Origin: Stygiobacter sp043807765
GTDB taxonomy: Bacteria > Bacteroidota > Ignavibacteria > Ignavibacteriales > Melioribacteraceae
Direction: 5' to 3'
Assembly (NCBI GenBank): GCA_043807765.1
Contig: JAZDFQ010000044.1
Coordinates: 14,092 to 78,091 of the forward strand
Length of the DNA: 64,000 nucleotides
Below, piece after piece: positions 18,791 through 28,282 of the stretch. The translations under genes were made by a program, and so were the position numbers. Every line of letters starts with the position of its first letter. The stretch's first letter is position 1. Below the pieces are notes generated by a model that was not told where the DNA came from, searched no databases, and was given only the letters and a program-made list of their open reading frames with translations.

Positions 18791-19791
18791 TGATGAAAAC
18801 ATTTGAATTATATGCTGATCATCATTCTAAAACAAATAGCTTAATTGAAAAGAGTTATGCAACTTCGGATGCAAGCGACCAAAAACTAAAAACTATCTGG
18901 GGTGAATCCGAACAAACCAACAATGCACTAATAAACATACTTGAAGACTTTACCACTGAAAAAAAATGGCTTCTAGATATGCAGAAAGGAATATTGAATA
19001 TTCTAGAGGATCTGCAAGAAGAAAACTATAAATCGGAACAACTAACTACTGAACTTCAAAAAGAGATTGTAAAAAATAAATTAACCGAAACTAAGTTAAG
19101 AGAATCAAATCAAGAATTGGAATCTTTTAGTTATTCGGTTTCTCATGATCTGAGAGCACCCTTAAGGCACATTGCAGGATATATTGATTTACTAAACAAA
19201 CATGCATCTCATACTTTGGATGAAAAAACCTTAAGATATTTTAACGTAATTGAAAAATCTGCCAAAAAAATGGGAAACTTAATTGATGAATTGCTGGCTT
19301 TTTCACGACTTGGCAGAGCTTCTCTCAAAACAAGTAGAATTAGATTAAATAGTATTCTGAATGAGTCGATGGAAGAATTCGAAGATGAAGTTCGACACCG
19401 GAATATCATTTGGAAAATAGATGAACTACCGGAAGTAGAAGCTGATCCGGTACTAATCCGCCAAGTGTTTATCAATTTATTATCGAACGCCTTAAAGCAT
19501 ACTCAGTTCAGAGATCCGGCAAGAATTGAAATAACAAGTAAAAAATTAGAAACGGGCTATCAACTAATTTGTGTTAAGGATAATGGTGTTGGATTTGACG
19601 ATGCATACTTTGATAAACTCTTCTGTGTATTTCAAAGGCTTCATTCTAATTACGAGTTCGATGGAATTGGGATTGGGCTGGCAAATGTAAAGCGAATCAT
19701 TACCAAACATGGAGGAGAAGTTTGCGCAGAAGGAAAAGAGAATGAAGGGGCGGCATTTTATTTCACTTTAAAACCTATTGAGGAAAATTGA
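18790..19791 (+). CDS. Soluble histidine kinase without sensor domain
   Basis: A 333-residue kinase. The first 105 residues are coiled-coil-like. HisKA follows with His119 in YSVSHDLRAPLRHIAGYIDLL, the phytochrome-kinase style box. The ATPase domain has the N-box QVFINLLSNALKHTQ, the G1 box VKDNGVGFDDAYFDKLFCVF, and the G2 box GIGIGLANVKRI. The ATG overlaps the preceding stop; a second ATG three bases on has better spacing to AAGGA. It is placed between a PAS-only protein and an Rcp1-like receiver, suggesting a three-protein phosphorelay. Confidence 0.9.
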   Translation: MMKTFELYADHHSKTNSLIEKSYATSDASDQKLKTIWGESEQTNNALINILEDFTTEKKWLLDMQKGILNILEDLQEENYKSEQLTTELQKEIVKNKLTETKLRESNQELESFSYSVSHDLRAPLRHIAGYIDLLNKHASHTLDEKTLRYFNVIEKSAKKMGNLIDELLAFSRLGRASLKTSRIRLNSILNESMEEFEDEVRHRNIIWKIDELPEVEADPVLIRQVFINLLSNALKHTQFRDPARIEITSKKLETGYQLICVKDNGVGFDDAYFDKLFCVFQRLHSNYEFDGIGIGLANVKRIITKHGGEVCAEGKENEGAAFYFTLKPIEEN

Positions 19792-19792
19792 A

Positions 19793-20248
19793 TTGGAAAA
19801 ACTAAAAAGAATATTGTTGGTAGAAGACGACCCTCATGATGTTGAACTAACACTAGCAGCATTGGAAGAATTTAATTTGGCTAATGAGGTAAATGTAGTT
19901 TATGATGGGAAAAATGCATTGGATTACCTCAAGCGCAACGGTCAATATAAATTAAGATTAGTAGGTAATCCAGCTGTGGTTCTACTGGATATAAAACTGC
20001 CAAAGCTCAGTGGTTTGGATGTACTCAAAGAAGTCAAAAACGATGAACTATTATCAAATATACCGATTGTGATGCTTACTTCATCTCGCGAAGAACTGGA
20101 TTTGGAAAAAGCGTACAAACTTGGAGCCAATGCATATGTAGTTAAACCGGTAGATTTCAGTGAATTTATGAATGCTATAAAACAAATTGGACTATTCTGG
20201 GCCGTATTGAATGAATATCCGCTAGATAGTATCGGGAAAGTAAAATAA
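19793..20248 (+). CDS. Rcp1-like single-domain response regulator
   Basis: A receiver domain without output domain, about 151 residues, of the type that partners phytochrome-like kinases. It has KRILLVEDDPHDVELTLAAL, phosphoacceptor Asp66 in AVVLLDIKLPKLSGLDVL, the VMLTSSREELD switch strand and the VVKPVDF Lys loop. No ATG is available. I prefer the TTG at 19793 because GAGGA (19780-19784) sits 8 bases before it; a TTG at 19778 would add five residues. Either start overlaps or abuts the kinase stop, so the two are coupled. Confidence 0.88.
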   Translation: MEKLKRILLVEDDPHDVELTLAALEEFNLANEVNVVYDGKNALDYLKRNGQYKLRLVGNPAVVLLDIKLPKLSGLDVLKEVKNDELLSNIPIVMLTSSREELDLEKAYKLGANAYVVKPVDFSEFMNAIKQIGLFWAVLNEYPLDSIGKVK

Positions 20249-20259
20249 GCTTTGAAAGG

Positions 20260-22935
20260 ATGGACTATATGGAGCGGCCTCTAAAACTACTACATCTGGA
20301 AGATGATGCTGCTGACGCCGGTCTGGTTAAGGAAATAATCACTGAAGAATTTAGCGATTGTGAGATACTGCTTGTAAAAACTAAAGATGACTACAAAAAT
20401 GAATTAGACAAAAATAAATTCAACATAATACTTTCCGATTTTGCTTTGCCCGGGTTTAATGGTTTGCATGCTCTAGATATGGCATTAAAAATTCAACCTG
20501 ATACTCCCTTCGTTTTTATTTCGGGACACATTGGTGAAGAGCGGGCCATCGAAGCGATGAAAAAAGGTGCTACCGATTATGTTCTTAAAGAACGAATGGA
20601 AAAAATTATTCCCACAATAAAGAGAGCACTTAAAGAAAAAGAAGAAAAGAACAAACGAATAGCTGCTGAGCTTAAGATTCGGGAAAGTGAAGAAAGCTAC
20701 AGAACTATATTTGAAATATCTCCTGTTGGAATTGCTAACATAGATCGGACCGGAAGGTTTATAAGAGCTAATAAAGCAGTTGAAAAAATTTTTGGTTATG
20801 TGGAAGCCGAATTAAAGGGAAAGTTAATTTCGGAAATTACTAGCGACGAAGAACCCGAAAAAGACTTTGCCCTTATAGAACAATTTCTAGCGAAACCTCG
20901 GAAAGAAATTTCATTTGAAAAATGTTACAAAAAAAAAGACGGTCAGCTTATTTGGGCCAAACTCACAATTTCAGCAGTCTATGATGAAAGTGAGCAATTC
21001 CTCTACGCCGTAACCATGATAGAAGATATAACACAAAGAAAAAACTATGACAAAAAACTAAAAAACTCTGAGCAAAAGTATAAGAGCCTTTTTGAAAAAA
21101 ACTTAGCGGGAGTTTTTAGAAGTTCGGTTGAAGGATATATCGATGATGCTAATTTGGCTTTCGTCGAAATGTTAGGCTATTCATCAGTAAGTGAAGTCGT
21201 CGGTTTGCCAAGTGATTACTTTTACTTCGATCCTAAAGAGCGGACAAATATCCTTACTATTCTATATCAAAAAGAAGAATTACTCAATTACGAAATTCAG
21301 CTCCGCTGTAAAGATGGAAAAGCTGTATGGACAATTTTGAATGCTAATTTGCTTAAAAACGAAAATGAAAGTGGGGCGTTTTTACAAGGAACCATCTTTG
21401 ATATAACGGAAAAGAAAATTATAACTGAGTCATTGCAGAGATCGGAAGAAAAACTTAGAACTTATATGAGGAATTCTCCAATTAGCATTTTCGTTATAAG
21501 TGAAAAGGGGGCTTTTGTAGATGTCAATCCCGCTGCATCTGCAATGCTGGAATATACCAGAGAGGAATTGCTTACAATGTGTATTAAAAATGTAGGTAAG
21601 CCGGATGATTTGCCAAATCAACTAAGAATTCTTCAACATCTCAAAGATTCCGGAGAAGTTTCCTCGGAAATTTTTATGTTGAAAAAGAATAAGGTAACGG
21701 TATCTGTATTGCTAAATGCAGTAAAATTGCCCGACAATTATTTTATTGCTTTTTGTTATGACATAACTAAGCGTAAGGAGATTGAAAATGCGTTAAAAGA
21801 AAGCGAAGAAAAATATAGAGAGCTAGTGGAAAACATTCACGACATTATATTTTCGATAGACCTAACCGGCATGATACAATATATGAGTTCTGCAATTGAA
21901 GGACTTCTGGGATACAAGCCTGAAGAGATTATAGGGAAAAATTTTGATGCCTTTATAACTGATGAAAGATTATTGGTTGTGAAAGAACATATTGAACAGT
22001 CAATTGGGGGTGATAAAAGTCCGATTGAATTAAAGTTGTTCACAAAAAGCGGCGATTCAAAATGGGTGAGGATTTCACGTGCACCAATATTATCCGGAAA
22101 TAAGATTGTTGGTATACGGGGCGTGATTTCGGATGTAACTGAAAAGAAAACTGCAGAGAATGAATTAATTAAAGCAAAAGAGAAAGCAGAGGAAAGCAAC
22201 CGCATTAAAACAAACTTCCTTGCAAACATGAGCCATGAACTTAGAACTCCGATGATAGGAATTCTTGGAGGTGCAGAATATTTTGTCGCTGAATTGTCTG
22301 ATCCGGAATCAGTGCGACTAGCAGAAACAATCTTGAAAAGTGGAAAAAGATTGCTCGAGACCTTGAACCTAATTCTGGATATGAGTCGGATTGAAGCGGA
22401 AAGAGTTGAATTAAATTATAGAGAACTGGATGCACATTTAGTCTTATACGAAATAAAAAAACTATTTGAAAAGGCAGTTAAGAAAAAGAATTTATTTCTG
22501 GAAATTTATTTCGAAAAATCAGAAATAATGATAAAAACTGATGAGCGACTATTTCGTGAAGTACTACACAACTTGATAAATAACGCCATTAAATTTACTG
22601 ATATAGGCGGCATAACTGTAACATGTAAAACCGGAATCAGTCAAAAAAATCATGCTGAAGAGATTATAATTAAAATACAAGATACCGGAATCGGGATACC
22701 TGAAAAATATCTGGATATAATATTTCAAGAATTTGTTCAAGTTAGTGAAGGGTTGGGCCGTAGTTATGAAGGAACCGGGCTAGGATTATCAATAACTAAA
22801 AAATTCATTGAGAAACTGAACGGAAGTATCGCAGTTGAGAGTGAGGAAAACAAAGGCACAATATTTACCGTGAGATTTCCAACTTCATTAGATACTGAAA
22901 ACAAAAGCCCGCATAAGCTAGAAAGTAGTATATGA
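20260..22935 (+). CDS. Hybrid sensor kinase: REC-PAS(x4)-HisKA-HATPase
   Basis: A soluble 891-residue kinase. The N-terminal receiver domain (1-125) has Asp60 in NIILSDFALPG. Four PAS domains follow (about 150-265, 270-390, 395-510, 520-635), the first, second and fourth closed by DITQRK, DITEKK and SDVTEKK linkers. HisKA has His659 in NMSHELRTPMIGILGG. The ATPase domain has HNLINNAIKFTD, DTGIGIPEKYLDIIF and GTGLGLSITKKF. There are no membrane helices. It starts 11 bases after the Rcp1-like gene and is followed by another lone receiver, so the cluster forms a relay with several receivers. Confidence 0.92.
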   Translation: MDYMERPLKLLHLEDDAADAGLVKEIITEEFSDCEILLVKTKDDYKNELDKNKFNIILSDFALPGFNGLHALDMALKIQPDTPFVFISGHIGEERAIEAMKKGATDYVLKERMEKIIPTIKRALKEKEEKNKRIAAELKIRESEESYRTIFEISPVGIANIDRTGRFIRANKAVEKIFGYVEAELKGKLISEITSDEEPEKDFALIEQFLAKPRKEISFEKCYKKKDGQLIWAKLTISAVYDESEQFLYAVTMIEDITQRKNYDKKLKNSEQKYKSLFEKNLAGVFRSSVEGYIDDANLAFVEMLGYSSVSEVVGLPSDYFYFDPKERTNILTILYQKEELLNYEIQLRCKDGKAVWTILNANLLKNENESGAFLQGTIFDITEKKIITESLQRSEEKLRTYMRNSPISIFVISEKGAFVDVNPAASAMLEYTREELLTMCIKNVGKPDDLPNQLRILQHLKDSGEVSSEIFMLKKNKVTVSVLLNAVKLPDNYFIAFCYDITKRKEIENALKESEEKYRELVENIHDIIFSIDLTGMIQYMSSAIEGLLGYKPEEIIGKNFDAFITDERLLVVKEHIEQSIGGDKSPIELKLFTKSGDSKWVRISRAPILSGNKIVGIRGVISDVTEKKTAENELIKAKEKAEESNRIKTNFLANMSHELRTPMIGILGGAEYFVAELSDPESVRLAETILKSGKRLLETLNLILDMSRIEAERVELNYRELDAHLVLYEIKKLFEKAVKKKNLFLEIYFEKSEIMIKTDERLFREVLHNLINNAIKFTDIGGITVTCKTGISQKNHAEEIIIKIQDTGIGIPEKYLDIIFQEFVQVSEGLGRSYEGTGLGLSITKKFIEKLNGSIAVESEENKGTIFTVRFPTSLDTENKSPHKLESSI

Positions 22936-22959
22936 AAGGTGAATTCGAGAGTTATAATA

Positions 22960-23337
22960 ATGCCTACAGAGAAACATCGGATTATTTATTTAGAAGATGA
23001 TGATTTAACAAGGAGGGTGTTCCAAAAATATTTAAGTGATTCAGAAAGTGCAACAACTGTAAAAGACACAGACATATTTTTTGAGTTAATCTCAAAAACA
23101 AGGTATCCTCTCATATTCTTAGATATAAACTTAAGACACGACTCTTCCGGTATAGAGATTATAGAAAGAATTAGAGAAATACCAGATTATGAGCAATGCA
23201 AAATCATTGCGCTTACAGCATATGCTTTGAATGGAGATAGAGAGTTCTATCTAAGCAAAGGTTTTGATGATTATCTCCCCAAACCATACAATATGCAACA
23301 ACTTAACAAGATCATTGATAAATACTTTTCTAAGTAA
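22960..23337 (+). CDS. Single-domain response regulator (CheY-like)
   Basis: A lone receiver domain of about 125 residues with the acidic triad EDDD near residue 12, phosphoacceptor Asp55 in LIFLDINLRHDSSGIEI, the IIALTAYAL switch strand and the YLPKPYN Lys loop. I favour the ATG at 22960; an in-frame GTG at 22939 would add seven residues but has no room for a ribosome-binding site. It closes the signalling cluster of 13997-23337 and is the likely receiver for the upstream hybrid kinase. Confidence 0.88.
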   Translation: MPTEKHRIIYLEDDDLTRRVFQKYLSDSESATTVKDTDIFFELISKTRYPLIFLDINLRHDSSGIEIIERIREIPDYEQCKIIALTAYALNGDREFYLSKGFDDYLPKPYNMQQLNKIIDKYFSK

Positions 23338-23531
23338 CTTTCATCTTTACTCTATGCCGTAATACCTACCACACACGTTATCCCGAATATACTGCATACA
23401 AGAAGCCTTTGTAATTTTAAATTTGCTACCAGAGAATGAAACCGAATCTCTTTTCAAAAGAGACTAAAGTTCCGGCAACTTCTTAACATAGAAAATGGCA
23501 ACTAATAGAAACTAAACTGGAGAGGCTTAAT

Positions 23532-23978
23532 ATGAAAGTATTCATTTTGGTTGTTACAATATTACTTACATCCGGCTGTTCTACAATTGTTCTTCAACCG
23601 GCGGATTTTTCCTGGCCTGTGGAAACAGTGCTTAAAGTAAATGTCAATGGATTTGTGTCGGAAGCAAGGCATAGTTTTGACATAAATATCAAGCCAATCT
23701 TTTATGAAGAATTCAGCGACTCGAATTCTTGTGCCGGCAAAGAAATAAGAATAATACGTGATAAAACCGGATACTATTATTTCACCGGCGAAGGATTTAA
23801 AAATGTTTACATGTTTCATTCTGTTGAAGGGGGAATGAAATTAGAAGAAAAATTAAGTTTATCTGATTCACTTACACTCAAGATGCCGGTCTTCAATCAA
23901 AAAATAAACGGCATTGAATTAATTGACGGATCAACAAAATATTTGATTTACGGATCAGAAATTGCGAGGATAAAATGA
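23532..23978 (+). CDS. Small lipoprotein, function unknown
   Basis: A 148-residue lipoprotein with a short signal peptide and lipobox LTSGC (Cys16). The mature part is mostly beta-strand (FSWPVETVLKVNVNGFVSEAR, YYYFTGEGFKNVYMF) with no motif that I recognise. Its stop overlaps the start of the next gene by 4 bases. The next gene encodes a membrane-anchored coiled-coil protein, so the two probably act as an envelope pair. Confidence 0.65.
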   Translation: MKVFILVVTILLTSGCSTIVLQPADFSWPVETVLKVNVNGFVSEARHSFDINIKPIFYEEFSDSNSCAGKEIRIIRDKTGYYYFTGEGFKNVYMFHSVEGGMKLEEKLSLSDSLTLKMPVFNQKINGIELIDGSTKYLIYGSEIARIK

Positions 23979-25210
23979 AAACGACTATGTTTTTAGCGTT
24001 ATCGCTCATGTTATTTTTTAGTTCTCAAGTTATTTCTCAGTCCGATTATGAAGCGCTTCAGAACTTTAAAAAGCAGTGTAACCAGATCGAAGAGTCGATT
24101 AAAAACGCTGTTTCAGTAGAAGAGTGTGGAAGTATAAACGGGCGCATTATCGCTCTCAAAGATGATTACATCGATTATAAGAAAATATTTGACAAAGCTT
24201 TGTATCCCGAAAATTATGAATCAACTTTTGGGAAGATTGAAAAAGCTCTTGAATATAAGAACGCCGATCTGAGGCAAATTACCACCTTGACTTCCCGCGT
24301 CGGAGAATTGGAAACTCAAGTCGATCAGCTGAACCAACAGAATGCCAAACTACTGGAACAAGTTGAGCAGTTAAAAATTCAGATAGAAAAGGGGGAGGCA
24401 ACAATAGCAGATCTTAAAAGAATAGTTGCAAAGTTAAGTGGAAGCATTAAGGAGCGGGACCTTCTTGTTCGTGATCTGGTTGATAGTCTTCTGGTAGAAT
24501 TTGGTAAATCTTCCGGTAGTAATTCTCAAAAGGATAGAAAAGCAATCATCACAAATGTTAACAAGGGCAATCTATTCTATAATATCAAACGTACAATTCA
24601 GGACAATATTCAATTTGCCAAAGTAACCCAAATGACAGCCGATGACTTTAGCCGGATGAAAAATCAGCATGCGGATTTATCTAAAGTATGGAAGCAAATT
24701 GGACCAAAGCTTAGTAATGTTTATCTAAATAAGAAGGATAAAAAACTGGAGATTGCCCAAATCGACTCGTTGTTTGTAATGTGGAATGATCAGATTAATA
24801 GTGAAATCTGGAGAAGCATCAATAATCAATTTTTGGCAAGGGATATAAAACTAATTCCTTTCGGTAACGCAAACCAATTTGTAAATAATCTGATTGGCTA
24901 CATTGATGATGAAATTAATAGCATCGATAGTAAGGCGGGAGACGAAGCATTAGATAATTATAAATCTTTTGCAGATAGTGTTTATCATGGAACGATTGAG
25001 AAAGATTGGTTTCCAATTCTCTTAGAAAACAAATTGTTAACTCAAAATGAAATTGAACTTGTTGCTGCAAAAGTTGAAGAGTGGAAGAATGAAGCTACTC
25101 CTTCCTTTGCATACTTGGGCTACATAATTGTTGCGGTGATTATAATTATTGCCACAGTTATTATTTTACGAGGCAATAAGAAATTATTATCAGCTTCAAA
25201 GCTCAAGTGA
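23975..25210 (+). CDS. Exported coiled-coil protein with C-terminal membrane anchor
   Basis: A 411-residue protein of unknown family. The signal peptide (1-21, ending VISQS) is followed by a helical region, a strong heptad coiled coil (about 95-160, with repeated LxxQxxxL, for example VDQLNQQNAKLLEQVEQLK), a further helical domain (about 165-380), and one membrane helix near the C-terminus (about 382-401) followed by the basic tail RGNKKLLSASKLK. The topology suggests a periplasmic coiled coil tied to the inner membrane. It is coupled to the upstream lipoprotein and followed by a strong terminator. Confidence 0.65.
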   Translation: MKTTMFLALSLMLFFSSQVISQSDYEALQNFKKQCNQIEESIKNAVSVEECGSINGRIIALKDDYIDYKKIFDKALYPENYESTFGKIEKALEYKNADLRQITTLTSRVGELETQVDQLNQQNAKLLEQVEQLKIQIEKGEATIADLKRIVAKLSGSIKERDLLVRDLVDSLLVEFGKSSGSNSQKDRKAIITNVNKGNLFYNIKRTIQDNIQFAKVTQMTADDFSRMKNQHADLSKVWKQIGPKLSNVYLNKKDKKLEIAQIDSLFVMWNDQINSEIWRSINNQFLARDIKLIPFGNANQFVNNLIGYIDDEINSIDSKAGDEALDNYKSFADSVYHGTIEKDWFPILLENKLLTQNEIELVAAKVEEWKNEATPSFAYLGYIIVAVIIIIATVIILRGNKKLLSASKLK

Positions 25211-25238
25211 AAATCTTTTAAAGTTCTGCACAACTTAG

Positions 25239-25268
25239 CAATCCCGCTACGGCGGGATTGTTTGTTTA
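25239..25268 (+). terminator. Intrinsic terminator
   Basis: A perfect 9-bp stem, caatcccgc with gcgggattg, and a 4-base loop are followed by tttgttta. It lies 28 bp after the coiled-coil gene and ends that transcript. Confidence 0.8.
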
Positions 25269-25319
25269 TATCAAATTTCGCTTCGCATTAAAGAAAGAAT
25301 AAAATTCAACCTGAGTAAC

Positions 25320-25453
25320 TCACCTTACGCAAAGTGTGGCTAAAGCCGAAGTTTATTATTGTTGTATTAACCCCAGACTTAAGTCTGGGGTTAGTCCAAC
25401 GCGAAAAGCAATATGGACTTTAGTCCAAAAAATTCAAACTCTGCGTAAGGTGA
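25320..25453. repeat. 134-bp palindromic element with inverted ends
   Basis: The ends are exact 12-bp inverted repeats, tcaccttacgca (25320-25331) and tgcgtaaggtga (25442-25453). In the centre is a perfect palindrome, aaccccagacttaagtctgg plus four more bases (25369-25392), with two outer imperfect arms (ctaaagccgaagt and gactttagtcc). No coding potential. It looks like a REP/BIME-type or non-autonomous mobile element. It occupies much of the 25211-25710 gap, and nothing else is recognisable there apart from the terminator at 25239. Confidence 0.68.
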
Positions 25454-25710
25454 ATGAGTAAGATTTATTAGAATGTGTGCACTGTGTTTCCGTTTGAACA
25501 AAAAAATCACGAGAACAACAAGAGAAGAAAGCCATCTCTGCAATTGGTTGATAAACATCACAAGCAATATGAAGATTTGAACAAAAAAGGTGAAAAAATA
25601 GCCAATACTCACTGTCGTAAAACCAACCACATTCTAAGCATAGTTACTACTGCATACAACCTTCTGCCTGGAAATTATTTTAGCCGTAGAATTTAGAAGG
25701 AGAAATCAAA

Positions 25711-26808
25711 ATGGAAATAAATGATAACACAGTGAAGAATCGAATAAACATTTCATTAACAAAAAAGAAAGGGGCTGCCATGAAACAGCAAGCGGCTTTG
25801 AAATTATTGTTCGCACTTACATTACTAGTTGTAGTATTTGCTACGGGTTGTGATAATCCATTTGACAACAATGAACCGCAATCCGCAAGCAGTAGCGAAA
25901 CGCAAAAATTTATGAAGGTTGCGGAAAACAGTCCTTCGGTTAATTCTTTTACTCCTAATTACAATGAAGAGCAAGCTATGGCACTAGCAGGTTCTCTTGG
26001 CAAGGAGATGTATCCAATTAAAATTGGGCAGAAAATGAATCTTGTTGAGAAGAACTTGGTCCTTCAAAAAGATAGTACAACAGCTACCGGAACATTGACG
26101 CAAAAATATGAAGGTCGCTTAATAATCCAAGGATCATTCGAGCAGCCTACTATTGGAATTAGCCAAACAGTTGATACTACAATTGAAAAGACTTTTACAA
26201 CAGTGATTACAAGAATTATCAAGTATAAAAAAGTAGGCAACTCCGGAAATGATGAAAATGATTGGAGAGTTGAAGCGGTCTCTCTGCCTAACGGAGGTAC
26301 GAACGGGAATGCTATTCAAATAGCAAGGCTCATATTGACATCGCAAGATGGGGCCGAGCTTGTTATCGATGATCCGAATGCCTACTTCTTCAAAGTAGGA
26401 AAAGAAAAGGCAGAAGATGATGACGATGAGGATGATGATAATCATGGTTTTGAAATTGGATTAGGAAGACACGGATTTGGCTGGAAAAATCTTTTAACCT
26501 GGTATAAAAAGAATCAAACTGTAAAGCTTACTGTAGAGGTTCTCAGCACTTCCTCCGATCCCGATTTCTTAAGTGTTACCTATGGAGCGGCAATGAATGG
26601 CAACGTAAAGACAAAGGGGAAGTTTGATTTTGTTTCCAGTCAGCAGGAAGGCTCTTATTACAGAAAAGTTTACGAAAGGAAGTGGAGTACAAGTTGGCAT
26701 GCAGCAAGAATGCACGCTGTAATCAATGCTTTTCCAAGAACTGTTGTGTACGATACCGAAACAGCAGTTGAAGTTAAAACATGGGGAATTCCATACAGAG
26801 TTAAATGA
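25711..26808 (+). CDS. Lipoprotein with acidic stretch, function unknown
   Basis: A lipoprotein of 342-365 residues. Two starts are possible. The ATG at 25711 has the strongest ribosome-binding site (AGAAGGAG), while the in-frame ATG at 25780 also has one (AAAGGGG) and gives a normal lipoprotein signal (MKQQAALKLLFALTLLVVVF then ATGC). The mature part has beta-strand-rich segments, an Asp/Glu-only stretch (about residues 233-243 of the long form) and a following Gly/His patch. I do not recognise a family. It starts a run of exported genes (25711-31897). Confidence 0.6.
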   Translation: MEINDNTVKNRINISLTKKKGAAMKQQAALKLLFALTLLVVVFATGCDNPFDNNEPQSASSSETQKFMKVAENSPSVNSFTPNYNEEQAMALAGSLGKEMYPIKIGQKMNLVEKNLVLQKDSTTATGTLTQKYEGRLIIQGSFEQPTIGISQTVDTTIEKTFTTVITRIIKYKKVGNSGNDENDWRVEAVSLPNGGTNGNAIQIARLILTSQDGAELVIDDPNAYFFKVGKEKAEDDDDEDDDNHGFEIGLGRHGFGWKNLLTWYKKNQTVKLTVEVLSTSSDPDFLSVTYGAAMNGNVKTKGKFDFVSSQQEGSYYRKVYERKWSTSWHAARMHAVINAFPRTVVYDTETAVEVKTWGIPYRVK

Positions 26809-26852
26809 GGGCTTTAAAAAATAATGCATTCATAAAATAAAGGAGTAATAAA

Positions 26853-28190
26853 ATGCACACTATAAAAAAACAGAAAGTCAGGCTATTCTTCGCTTTATTA
26901 GTATCAGCTTCATTCATTTTCACTGCTTGTTCGAATGAAGATAATCCGGTGGAATCCGGTGGCGGTACGGCTAAAGTAGCCGGTCGCATTTCATCCGGCA
27001 GCGGAATGGCCAAGGTTTTGAGCAAATCCGGCAATATCGAGATAACCTTTTCATCAATTCAAGGTGCCGCTGTAATACTTGCTCAAGTTCAAGCGGACGG
27101 TTCATTAAAAACAGTTTCCACACAAACTGTTCAAACAGATATAAGCGGCAAGTTTGTTGTTGAAACAAATCTTACTGGGGCAGAAAACCTTGTTGTAGTA
27201 GCAACTCAAGGCGATGCTGAATTAAAAGCAATTGTTTCTTCAAAAGTGGAGACAGGTACTACTGTCTATTCTCCGCCGCTAACAGTTGAATCAACAACCG
27301 AAAGCAATCTATACATTAAATTGGTTGCTCAAGGTAAAGCCAGTTATATCGATGCGACGGATCTTAAGATATTGTTGAATGCACAAGCTGCTTTACATAT
27401 CAAGGGTAATGCAAATGCAGAGGCTGAATTTATCAAAGCATTGGAAGCCCAATCCCAAACTTATGTTAATGCATCGGGTAATTCCTACTTTGGATTAACG
27501 AGCAGTCAAATACAAGCTATGATGCATGCAAGAGCCGAAGCAAAAGCGAGATTAGACGCCGCACTATATAATTCTTCGGATTCGGAAGCAGAAACTGAAA
27601 ATGATATAAATGAATATGAATCTTATGTCTTTGCTAACAGCACGGTTAACGCGACTGTCTATGCGGAATTGGTAAGAATAGGTGCTACAACTTTTGTTAA
27701 TGCATCTGCAAATATGAATACAAACGGAAGATTAGCCGTTCTGCAATCATATTATAAGAGATATACTTTTGTTCTTAGTGTTGCAATGAAGCAGCAGTTC
27801 CAGGCTGCCGGTGCAACAGATGCGCAAGTAAATGCAGTAGTTTCAGCAGGAGCTTCGCTTTACAACTCAATTAAAGCTTCTGCAAGTTTTGAGCAAATGG
27901 CAGATGCATTTGTTCAATACCGTTCTACTGTAAAATCACAACTAAAACTTGCATTATCATCTTACTCAACATCAATTGAAGCTGTTGACACAAGCATAAA
28001 CGGAGCTGTATCGGCTAAAACAGTCCTAAGTGCTTCAATTGTCGGGTCATTTTCTCTTGATCTATTAATCAACGCATACGTTGCATTTTTTAATTCTGTG
28101 AAGTCAACAACTCAAACAACTTTAGTAGGTGCATCCAGCGCGCAAGTAAATGCAGCTTCGCAGATTATGATCTTAGCAAACATGAATTAA
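26853..28190 (+). CDS. Ala/Ser-rich lipoprotein, function unknown
   Basis: A 445-residue lipoprotein with signal peptide and lipobox FTACS (Cys26). A Gly/Ser-rich linker is followed by a beta-strand domain (about 35-145) that resembles a carboxypeptidase regulatory-like or Ig-like fold (GKFVVETNLTGAENLVVVA). A long Ala-rich helical part follows, with many NAxA and QAxxxA patterns. No catalytic motif is seen. It lies 44 bp after the previous lipoprotein gene and is followed by a strong terminator. Confidence 0.6.
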   Translation: MHTIKKQKVRLFFALLVSASFIFTACSNEDNPVESGGGTAKVAGRISSGSGMAKVLSKSGNIEITFSSIQGAAVILAQVQADGSLKTVSTQTVQTDISGKFVVETNLTGAENLVVVATQGDAELKAIVSSKVETGTTVYSPPLTVESTTESNLYIKLVAQGKASYIDATDLKILLNAQAALHIKGNANAEAEFIKALEAQSQTYVNASGNSYFGLTSSQIQAMMHARAEAKARLDAALYNSSDSEAETENDINEYESYVFANSTVNATVYAELVRIGATTFVNASANMNTNGRLAVLQSYYKRYTFVLSVAMKQQFQAAGATDAQVNAVVSAGASLYNSIKASASFEQMADAFVQYRSTVKSQLKLALSSYSTSIEAVDTSINGAVSAKTVLSASIVGSFSLDLLINAYVAFFNSVKSTTQTTLVGASSAQVNAASQIMILANMN

Positions 28191-28200
28191 GTAAATAGTT

Positions 28201-28230
28201 AAGGAACCGGGAAATCCGGTTCCTATTTTG
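28201..28230 (+). terminator. Intrinsic terminator
   Basis: A perfect 9-bp stem, aggaaccgg with ccggttcct, has a 5-base loop and is followed by attttg. It lies 11 bp after the Ala-rich lipoprotein gene. Confidence 0.82.
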
Positions 28231-28282
28231 TAGGTAATAAACATTTCAAACGAAATAAAAAATATTTTAGGAGAACATCACA

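Noticed and set aside
25475..25696. Possible 73-residue gene before the lipoprotein at 25711
   Set aside because: No ribosome-binding site, and a composition rich in Lys, Asn and His with no structure; it lies just after a palindromic element.
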